From: Nanobdellota archaeon
GTDB lineage: Archaea > Nanobdellota > Nanobdellia > Woesearchaeales > UBA9642
Assembly: GCA_021813435.1 (NCBI GenBank)
Contig: JAKAKR010000014.1
Location: 34,889-98,888, forward strand
DNA length: 64,000 nt
Reading direction: 5' to 3'
The notes under the pieces were generated by a model. That model ran no database searches. It saw nothing but the letters and a program-made list of their open reading frames with translations, and was not told the DNA's origin. Of the stretch, positions 57,812 through 64,000 are shown piece after piece; position 1 is the stretch's first letter; every line of letters starts with the position of its first letter. A program made the translations under genes and the position numbers.

Positions 57812-58645
57812 TTATTCTTCGTCTTCTGCAGCGGTTTCGGCGTCTGCCTCGTTCGAGTCATCTGCATCTTCACGTGCAGATTCATCAACCGGTTCGTCGT
57901 CATCGCTGGTTTCTTCGCTTTCCTCACTGGATTGCTTAGGCGCTTCCTGTTCAGTTGCCTCAAGCTTCTCCTGATCTTTTCGCTTTTGCGCCTGCTTCAT
58001 ACGCATAAGCAGCTCTTCTTCGACAGTCTCCTTCTTCTTTTTGGACTCGATTGCAAATGATCGAATCTCAAGATTACGCAAAGGATATGTCTGATGCAGT
58101 GCCTCACGGACCTGTTTCTGGAAGCGATATTCGACAAGATCGACCACGATCTGCTCAAAATTAGTACGGTTCACTATCTCTTTACAGACTGCGCGGCAAT
58201 TCTTGATGAGTGATGCGAGTGCTGAGCCATTGGTCTTACTGTTAGTCACCATGACTGGCTTGATCCTGACGAGCTTTCCATCGCTTGTCTTGACGACAAA
58301 ACTGTCGGAGAGCTTGTCTTTTTCGCGTTTTGCAAGTCGTTTGAGTGAGGAGGGTGAGAGTTCATACTTGACGAGAGTCGTGTATCCCTTGCCTTCCTTG
58401 ACATCAGTGACCTTGAACATCAGGTTGATGTGCTGCTTTTTCATGTCGCCCACAAGCTGCATCATGTTTGCGGTGATTGCCTTGCCCATGAGGAATGATG
58501 CATCATCGACGAATGATTCTCCGATAATGCGACTGCCAAATAATTCTGGTGCAACAATCGGGCACCACTTCTTCTTTTTCTGCTTTTTTATATCTGCAGC
58601 TGCCTTTGCGGCATTCTTTGCTGCGGTCTTGTTATCATCAGCCAT
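57812..58645 (-). CDS. rps3ae: 30S ribosomal protein S3Ae (eS1)
   Basis: 277 residues. A Lys/Ala-rich start (NAAKAAADIKKQKKKKW), CPIVAPELFGSRIIGES, HINLMFKVTDVKEGKGYTTL and YPLRNLEIRSFAIESKKKKE match eS1. The C-terminal 45 residues are strongly acidic (SEESEETSDDDEPVDESARE), longer than usual, perhaps a protein contact. Stand-alone. Confidence 0.95.
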   Translation of the reverse strand: MADDNKTAAKNAAKAAADIKKQKKKKWCPIVAPELFGSRIIGESFVDDASFLMGKAITANMMQLVGDMKKQHINLMFKVTDVKEGKGYTTLVKYELSPSSLKRLAKREKDKLSDSFVVKTSDGKLVRIKPVMVTNSKTNGSALASLIKNCRAVCKEIVNRTNFEQIVVDLVEYRFQKQVREALHQTYPLRNLEIRSFAIESKKKKETVEEELLMRMKQAQKRKDQEKLEATEQEAPKQSSEESEETSDDDEPVDESAREDADDSNEADAETAAEDEE

Positions 58646-58776
58646 TTTTCATATCCCTCAGATTGAGATGCACGCTACGTGAAAATCCATGCACCTGATA
58701 AGCGTTTAAGAACGCCTGAATACGCTTTGGAACAAGAAAGTGTTTATAAAGGTTATTGTCCTGATAATGAATGATT

Positions 58777-59169
58777 TTATTTTCTGTGGATATACTCTTT
58801 GATATGATCCACATACCATTGCTGCACCTTGGTGAGAATGATCGTCGTGTCATCGTCGGATGGTTTGTTTGCATGATAGTTCACGGTGTTGCTGATTTTT
58901 TTGGTATCACCCAATATCACCAGGTCTTTGTTATCCATGCGTCTCCAATACCCGTTGCGTGCATGGAATTCGAGCGCAACTGGATTATGATCTGAAAATA
59001 CAATGAGCAGAGGATACTGTTTGTCATGACGGGAAGATACGCCAAGCGTCTTTGCGCAGTCCCTGTTGATTGTCTGCTGCTCTGCGATGGATAATGGCGG
59101 GTAATGGAGAAGTTCTTTTATTACTGCACTATCAATTGATGCGGGTGCATTCTGTTTTTGCGCAAGCAT
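58777..59169 (-). CDS. Hypothetical protein, 130 aa
   Basis: From ATG 59169 (MLAQKQNAPASIDSA), placed by the TATA-like TTTAAAC near 59190; the track start at 59259 lies upstream of it. Features: LLHYPPLSIAEQQTINRDCA, LIVFSDHNPVALEFHARNGY, VILGDTKKISNTVNYHAN. Mixed alpha/beta, no membrane segment. Family not recognised. Confidence 0.55.
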   Translation of the reverse strand: MLAQKQNAPASIDSAVIKELLHYPPLSIAEQQTINRDCAKTLGVSSRHDKQYPLLIVFSDHNPVALEFHARNGYWRRMDNKDLVILGDTKKISNTVNYHANKPSDDDTTIILTKVQQWYVDHIKEYIHRK

Positions 59170-59307
59170 GATGTAGATACATAGTGTGCTGTTTAAATGT
59201 ATTATGATTTTATATCCGGTATATGATGTATACCGGTATATTCTGAACCATGATTGCAAGATTAAAAAAATAATGTCAGAGAAAAATTGATGACGCTCCT
59301 GATAGGA

Positions 59308-60411
59308 TTATACGAATTCTATCCCGAGAACATCCTGCATTCCAGGCTTTCCGCTCTTCTTTTCAACCACACTGCGACCAGTGATCTGACTACTCTTGAC
59401 GCCGGTCACGATGAGCATGACCTTGACTGATCCTTCAAGATCCTCAGAGATCTGCGCGCCCCAGATGATGCGTGCATCCTCATCAAGCTTTACCGATATT
59501 GCCTCGACAATCTTTTTTGCCTCGTTGAGTGTCAGGTCTGTTCCGCCGCAGACATTGATGAGCGCGCCATTGGCGCCTGCAATATCCACATCGAGAAGCG
59601 GGTTATGGATTGCCTTCTCAACTGCTTCCATTGCGCGATTATCAGTGTCGCTTTCGCCGATACCGATGAGTGCGACTCCGCCATTGCCCATGACTGCCTT
59701 GACATCTGCAAAGTCAAGATTGACAAGCCCGGTCCGGGTGATGAGTTCAGCAATGCCCTTGACTGCGTTCGTGAGTATCTCGTCAGCGACCTTGAATGCC
59801 GTGTGCAGTGGAAGGTCTGGTGCAAGTTCAATCAATTTATCATTCGGGATAACAATGAGCGTATCAACACTCTTTTCAAGATTATCAAGCCCGTACATTG
59901 CATTCTCGTAACGCCTATGGCCTTCCATGGCAAAGGGAATTGTGACGATACCGACCGTGAGTGAGCCGAGTTTCTTTGCAATCTCTGCGACCACTGCAAC
60001 ACTGCCTGTTCCTGTCCCGCCGCCAAGCCCGCAGGTCAAAAAGACCATGTCTGCGCCGGTAATAATATTTTTGATCTCGTGTTCCTGCTCATGCGCTGCA
60101 TCCTCGCCGATCTTTGGGATTCCGCCTGCGCCAAGCCCCTTGGTGAGTTCTTTTCCGATAAGAATCTTCTTGTCTGCAGAGGTGTAAAGCAGGTCCTGCG
60201 CATCCGTATTGATCGCAATGGTCTCTGCGCCGACGACACCGACTTCAGAAATCCTGTTGATAGTATTATTGCCTGCGCCGCCGCAACCCACGACCTTGAT
60301 GCTCGCTTTCTGTTTTGCAAGCATCTCTTCGAGTTCTGCATCAAGAATGTTTCGCTGGCTGGGATCTTTAGCAGTCAATTTGGGATCGAATTGTTGATGA
60401 ATCTTATCCAT
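59308..60411 (-). CDS. ftsZ: Cell division protein FtsZ
   Basis: 367 residues from ATG 60411, preceded by GAGGCGTGGA. VVGCGGAGNNTINRI (nucleotide site), TCGLGGGTGTGSVAVV (T4 tubulin signature GGGTGTG), NLDFADVKAVMGNGGVALIG and the T7 loop. GTPase that forms the division ring. Its C-terminal tail is short (KKSGKPGMQDVLGIEFV), lacking a long linker. Followed by the eS1 region; preceded by the FKBP gene (80-nt gap). Confidence 0.96.
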   Translation of the reverse strand: MDKIHQQFDPKLTAKDPSQRNILDAELEEMLAKQKASIKVVGCGGAGNNTINRISEVGVVGAETIAINTDAQDLLYTSADKKILIGKELTKGLGAGGIPKIGEDAAHEQEHEIKNIITGADMVFLTCGLGGGTGTGSVAVVAEIAKKLGSLTVGIVTIPFAMEGHRRYENAMYGLDNLEKSVDTLIVIPNDKLIELAPDLPLHTAFKVADEILTNAVKGIAELITRTGLVNLDFADVKAVMGNGGVALIGIGESDTDNRAMEAVEKAIHNPLLDVDIAGANGALINVCGGTDLTLNEAKKIVEAISVKLDEDARIIWGAQISEDLEGSVKVMLIVTGVKSSQITGRSVVEKKSGKPGMQDVLGIEFV

Positions 60412-60491
60412 GTTCCACGCCTCACACAATTGTCTTAATTGTCCAATTAAAAATCCTGGACTTTAAAAAAGTTTCTAAAAGTTCTCTGATA

Positions 60492-61232
60492 TTACTGGAA
60501 TAGGATATCTGCGACTCCAGTGAGCCGGATGAATTCCTTTTTGAGGGTATCGGTGAGTTCAGCAGGGATCGGCGTTGCAAGCGCGATAGTTGCTACATTA
60601 TTTTCCAGTTTGACGCTCTTGAATGGGAGCTGGAACATGCCAAGGACTGCCTCGACTTTCATTGCAGTGTCAGCGATAACGCCGTTGACTGTGAGATCAT
60701 AGCTGATGTCCTGCGAGGAAAGCGGATGGTTGAAATCGACTATGACACGCCCGCCATTGACAGTGCGCACAATGCCGCGCCTTCCATCAAGCTCGACTTC
60801 AAGTCCGGGCTGCGGTGCAATCTCATGCTTGCGGAATTCCCCGATTGATATGAGTCGGAGGAGTTTTGCATCCTTCTTGCCGAATGCGAGTTCTGCAGGA
60901 AGGTCAAGATGGTAATTTCCGGATTTTTTTCCGACAAGAAAATCATCGAGCGCTTTGAGAAGTTGCCCTTCGCCGATCTTGATGATGAGAGGCTTGTAGG
61001 TTGCGCGCTCAGTGTTGAATCCATGCGCTTTTGCAACATCCTCTTTAGTGGTGTCAAAAACCGTGTCTGTGCTCTTGAGTATCCCGACAAAATCGAGTGA
61101 GACAAAATCTCCTGCCTTGATTGCAGTTGTCGTATCAAGCTGCGCCTGTACAGTCTCACTAATGTCTTTTTTCTCGTCTTTTTCGCTTGCGTTCTTCTTT
61201 ATATTCTTTTTTTCAGTATGCTCTTCTGTCAT
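60492..61232 (-). CDS. FKBP-type peptidyl-prolyl isomerase, long form
   Basis: 246 residues. An acidic/Lys-rich start (TEEHTEKKNIKKNASEKDEK), then the FKBP core with AGDFVSLDFVGILKSTDTVF, IKIGEGQLLKALDDFLVGKK, an IF-like insert (LELDGRRGIVRTVNGGRVI) and DFNHPLSSQDISYDL, followed by a C-terminal domain of about 75 residues (VLGMFQLPFKSVKLENNVAT). It is the archaeal long FKBP with chaperone activity. No metal-binding tail, unlike the FKBP at 39546. Confidence 0.88.
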   Translation of the reverse strand: MTEEHTEKKNIKKNASEKDEKKDISETVQAQLDTTTAIKAGDFVSLDFVGILKSTDTVFDTTKEDVAKAHGFNTERATYKPLIIKIGEGQLLKALDDFLVGKKSGNYHLDLPAELAFGKKDAKLLRLISIGEFRKHEIAPQPGLEVELDGRRGIVRTVNGGRVIVDFNHPLSSQDISYDLTVNGVIADTAMKVEAVLGMFQLPFKSVKLENNVATIALATPIPAELTDTLKKEFIRLTGVADILFQ

Positions 61233-61275
61233 GCAATCCCCTCGTTGATAGGTAATGCGAGAAACCCCGATTCAT

Positions 61276-61863
61276 TTAAAAAGTTTTAGAATGTTCGTGC
61301 AGGCGCTCTGCGTGCGTTGCGATAAAATCAATGATCTTCTGGACATTTGCCTCGACATTATCCTCGCCTGTCGTATCAATGATAAGGTCATAATTTTTCG
61401 GATCAGCAAAATTCCCGATACCATAAACCTTTTTGTATCTGATGATATCACTGGAATCCCGATCGATACATAATTGCTGTATCTCTGCAAGTGTTGCATG
61501 TTTTGACTTGCTGTTGCGTTCAGGATTCGACTGGTCTTTCATGACGCGTTCTGCAGCCTTCCAGGGCGCAACATTCAGGTATACCTTAAGTGATTGCGGG
61601 ATAAAATAATAGCCGAGGCGTCCCTGCATCACGAAATCTTTTTTGGTCTTTGCAAGTTGTATCGTGAAATTATCGGCATCCTTATCAGTGAATGATTCTG
61701 TCTCCCCCAATTTATTAAATTCTTCGATAGTCATCCCGCGCTCTGCCGCCATCTGTTTGCGCAGTGTGCCGATATCGTAGAATTCATAACCGAGTCTTTT
61801 TGCAAGCGCCTTGCCGATGGTTGTTTTTCCTGATCCGGCCTGCCCGGAAATCGTGATAATCAT
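61276..61863 (-). CDS. cmk: Cytidylate kinase, archaeal type
   Basis: 195 residues. ITISGQAGSGKTTIGKALAK (P-loop), FVMQGRLGYYFIP and the LID segment match the archaeal CMK/AAA-like family (PRK04182 type). It phosphorylates CMP or dCMP with ATP. The TATA-like TTTATATAAC about 25 nt upstream makes it leaderless. Stand-alone. Confidence 0.93.
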   Translation of the reverse strand: MIITISGQAGSGKTTIGKALAKRLGYEFYDIGTLRKQMAAERGMTIEEFNKLGETESFTDKDADNFTIQLAKTKKDFVMQGRLGYYFIPQSLKVYLNVAPWKAAERVMKDQSNPERNSKSKHATLAEIQQLCIDRDSSDIIRYKKVYGIGNFADPKNYDLIIDTTGEDNVEANVQKIIDFIATHAERLHEHSKTF

Positions 61864-61964
61864 TGCAGTGCAAACGTGAAGTTATATAAAAAATTTTTGG
61901 ATACCACGCCGCCTCATGCCCGCGCGGGTTGCATATCAGGCGCGCTACGCGCTCTGTGACATAA

Positions 61965-61975
61965 TATTTATAAAC
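61965..61975 (+). promoter_or_regulatory. TATA box of the thermosome gene
   Basis: TATTTATAAAC lies about 50 nt before the ATG at 62019, with GGGGGAG as the ribosome site. Confidence 0.65.
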
Positions 61976-62018
61976 TTCTTCTTATTTCATCAATCATTGA
62001 TACCAAGTGGGGGAGATT

Positions 62019-63671
62019 ATGGCAAAAGATATCCAACCAATATTTATACTACCAGAACACACGCAGCGCACAACCGGAAAGAATGCGCAGCGCAATAATA
62101 TCATGGCTGCAAAACTCGTCAGCGATATTGTACGGACAACACTCGGCCCGAAGGGCATGGACAAGATGATTGTCGATTCTATGGGCGATGTCATCATCAC
62201 CAATGATGGTGTAACTATCCTGCGGGAGATGTCTATCGAGCATCCTGCGGCAAAGATGCTTGTCGAGATCGCAAAGACTCAGGAACAGGAAGTCGGCGAC
62301 GGGACAACCACGGCAGTGGTTCTTGCCGGAGAATTATTGAAGAATGCCGAAGCGCTCCTGGACCAAAACATTCATCCGACAGTCATCGCCAAGGGTTACC
62401 GGATCGCAGCTGAAAAGGCCAATCACATCCTTGAGGGTATGGGCAAGCCGATCAAGGAATCAGACCATGAATTATTGAAGAAGATCGCGATTACTGCAAT
62501 CACTGGCAAAGAGGCAGAGCATGCAAAAGAATCATTATCAAACCTTCTTGTCAAGGCAGTCAGTTCAGTACTTGAGAAAAAGACAGTGAACGGCAAGGAG
62601 TATATCGTCATTGACAAGAATGATATCAAGATCGAGAAGAATGTCGGTGGAAGCGTCGAGGATTCAGAGCTTATCGAAGGCATTGTGCTGGACAAGGAAA
62701 AGATTCACCCAAGCATGCCATCACAGATTGCGAATGCAAAGATTGCACTTATCGATTCTGCAATTGAGGTCAAGAACACTGAGATTGATGCAAAGATCCA
62801 GATCACTGATCCTGAAAAGATGCAGGCATTTCTCCAGATGGAAGAGAACATGCTTCGCGCCATGGTTACAAAGATTGTCGAGGCAGGAGCAAATGTTGTC
62901 CTCTGCCAGAAAGGCATTGATGATTTAGCGCAGCATTTCCTTGCAAAAAAAGGGATCTATGCCTGTAGGCGTGTCAAGAAATCAGACATGGAAAAGCTTT
63001 CGCGCGCAACAGGGGCAACAATCGTCACTGATATTGATGATCTTACTGCAAAGGACTTAGGCACTGCAGGAATGATCGAGGAAGTCAAGGTCAAGGACGA
63101 GGGCATGACTTATGTGAAAAAATGCAGGAACGCAAAGGCAGTCACTATCCTTGTCAAAGGCGGAACAGAGCATGTCATTGCAGAGATCGAGCGCGCAATG
63201 GAAGACGCTATCGGGGATCTGATCTCAGCGTTGAAGAACGGCAAGATTGTTGCAGGTGCAGGAAGCTGTGAGATAGAGCTTTCACGACAACTGCGCGAAT
63301 ATTCCAATTCATTGTCCGGGCGAGAGCAGCTTGCAGTCAAGGCATTTGCAGACTCCATGGAAGTCATCCCTAAGACTCTTGCAGAGAATGCAGGACTCGA
63401 CCCGATTGATATTCTTGTCGCACTCAAATCTGCGCATGATAAAAAACAGGTCTGGGCAGGTGTTGATGTATTCTCCGGCAAGGTCATTGATGCATGGGAT
63501 GAAGGAATCATCGAGCCGCTCAGGATAAAGACCCAGGCAGTGAGTTCAGCTTCTGAGGTCGCGGTCATGATCCTGCGCATCGATGATGTGATTGCAGGAA
63601 ATCAGGGATCAGCAGGCAGTGGCGGCGGTCAGGGAATGGGCGGAATGCCGCAAGGCATGCCAGAATATTAG
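62019..63671 (+). CDS. thsA: Thermosome subunit (group II chaperonin)
   Basis: 550 residues from ATG 62019; the track start is a GTG four codons upstream. [45 protein letters not shown] (catalytic GDGTTT) and the terminal [16 protein letters not shown] are hallmarks. It forms an ATP-driven folding ring and gets clients from prefoldin (35089). Only one subunit gene is in the window. Confidence 0.97.
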   Translation: MAKDIQPIFILPEHTQRTTGKNAQRNNIMAAKLVSDIVRTTLGPKGMDKMIVDSMGDVIITNDGVTILREMSIEHPAAKMLVEIAKTQEQEVGDGTTTAVVLAGELLKNAEALLDQNIHPTVIAKGYRIAAEKANHILEGMGKPIKESDHELLKKIAITAITGKEAEHAKESLSNLLVKAVSSVLEKKTVNGKEYIVIDKNDIKIEKNVGGSVEDSELIEGIVLDKEKIHPSMPSQIANAKIALIDSAIEVKNTEIDAKIQITDPEKMQAFLQMEENMLRAMVTKIVEAGANVVLCQKGIDDLAQHFLAKKGIYACRRVKKSDMEKLSRATGATIVTDIDDLTAKDLGTAGMIEEVKVKDEGMTYVKKCRNAKAVTILVKGGTEHVIAEIERAMEDAIGDLISALKNGKIVAGAGSCEIELSRQLREYSNSLSGREQLAVKAFADSMEVIPKTLAENAGLDPIDILVALKSAHDKKQVWAGVDVFSGKVIDAWDEGIIEPLRIKTQAVSSASEVAVMILRIDDVIAGNQGSAGSGGGQGMGGMPQGMPEY

Positions 63672-63704
63672 TGATGACATTATTTTTTATATTATTTTCT
63701 TACC

Positions 63705-63971
63705 ATGGACTTTGACAAGTGGTCTTTTGAAAAGCGAAAGATGTTTCTGAAATCATTGCGCCATAAGGATGATGATGCGTTATATCATGCATTCAAAAAA
63801 GAGGGTTTTGAGGTCTTCAAATCCGGCGAGGGCAGCGACTTTTATGCCATGACCCCTTCAGGTGTGCAATATTATTTTGCCGTAAAACCAGAGAAGGCAA
63901 AACGCACTGCACTGCAAAATGAGATGAAAAAGAAATTCATGCATCGGTATGTACTGATAGTTCGGGATTGA
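63705..63971 (+). CDS. 88-aa hypothetical protein
   Basis: MDFDKWSFEKRKMFLKSLRH, then AFKKEGFEVFKSGEGSDFYA, GVQYYFAVKPEKAKR and FMHRYVLIVRD. A small alpha/beta domain with many Lys and aromatic residues, possibly nucleic-acid binding. It follows the thermosome by 33 nt and may share its transcript. Not recognised. Confidence 0.65.
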   Translation: MDFDKWSFEKRKMFLKSLRHKDDDALYHAFKKEGFEVFKSGEGSDFYAMTPSGVQYYFAVKPEKAKRTALQNEMKKKFMHRYVLIVRD

Positions 63972-64000
63972 TTCTTATTGCGCGGCATGACAAAAATTTT

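Noticed and set aside
1-64000. CRISPR array (searched because of the Cas4-like nuclease)
   Set aside because: No regularly spaced repeats were seen and no other cas gene is present.
63986-64000. Possible start of another gene at the right edge
   Set aside because: ATGACAAAAATT is visible but only about five codons remain, which is not enough to support a gene.

Overview
The window looks like a piece of an archaeal chromosome. RNA polymerase is split into A'/A'' and B'/B'' and sits with RpoH, an L30e-family protein, archaeal NusA and S12. There are also a thermosome subunit, L37Ae, RpoP, Pcc1, prefoldin, eS1 (S3Ae), Rad50, Lhr, an archaeal-type cytidylate kinase, FtsZ, TATA boxes about 25 nt before leaderless starts, and tRNA genes with introns at position 37/38 and no encoded CCA. 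Gene content (FtsZ, thermosome, many small proteins, a bacterial-type oxidative pentose phosphate operon) suggests a DPANN archaeon, perhaps Woesearchaeota-like. That placement is inference, because no rRNA gene is present.

Layout. (1) 1-4300, visibly AT-richer, is one minus-strand run of seven genes: inosine/uracil DNA glycosylase, zinc ribbon, membrane protein, GIY-YIG nuclease, RecB/Cas4-like nuclease, HEPN protein and a DNA methyltransferase cut by the window edge. It resembles a restriction or defence island. (2) 4.3-11 kb: helicase Lhr, a thioredoxin-regulator pair, and many small genes with a local duplication and a gene remnant. (3) 11-24 kb: metallophosphoesterase, AlaX, DUF4416, a cell-surface group (membrane-anchored HTH, secreted coiled coil, lipoprotein), JAMM protease-like, U32, ABC exporter, exonuclease III, LMW phosphatase and HIT. 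(4) 24-28.4 kb: gnd-pgl-zwf, a complete oxidative pentose phosphate operon, followed by a PAP2-like membrane phosphatase. (5) 28.8-30.4 kb: VOC-RibD/DHFR-VOC operon behind a palindromic operator-like site that also occurs at 23.6 kb. (6) 31.4-40 kb: tRNA-Gln, rad50, two tRNA-Pro genes, a translation/KEOPS/prefoldin cluster, MscS, FKBP. (7) 41-50.5 kb: RNA polymerase operon and intron-bearing tRNA-Lys, tRNA-Asp and tRNA-Tyr. (8) 50.5-64 kb: surface protein, isoprenoid synthase, third tRNA-Pro, topoisomerase I, eS1, FtsZ, FKBP, cytidylate kinase, thermosome.

The strongest unexplained signal is an 86-87 bp unit immediately 3' of two tRNA-Pro genes (CGG at 34.1 kb, TGG at 53.4 kb). Each copy holds a bulged hairpin whose stem sequence differs but whose pairing is kept, then an identical 36-nt block with a second hairpin, then a degenerate copy of the 3' end of its own tRNA. 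This looks like a small tRNA-targeted element or a structured tRNA trailer. The seven-gene nuclease/methylase/HEPN run at the left edge is the best candidate for a multi-gene system.
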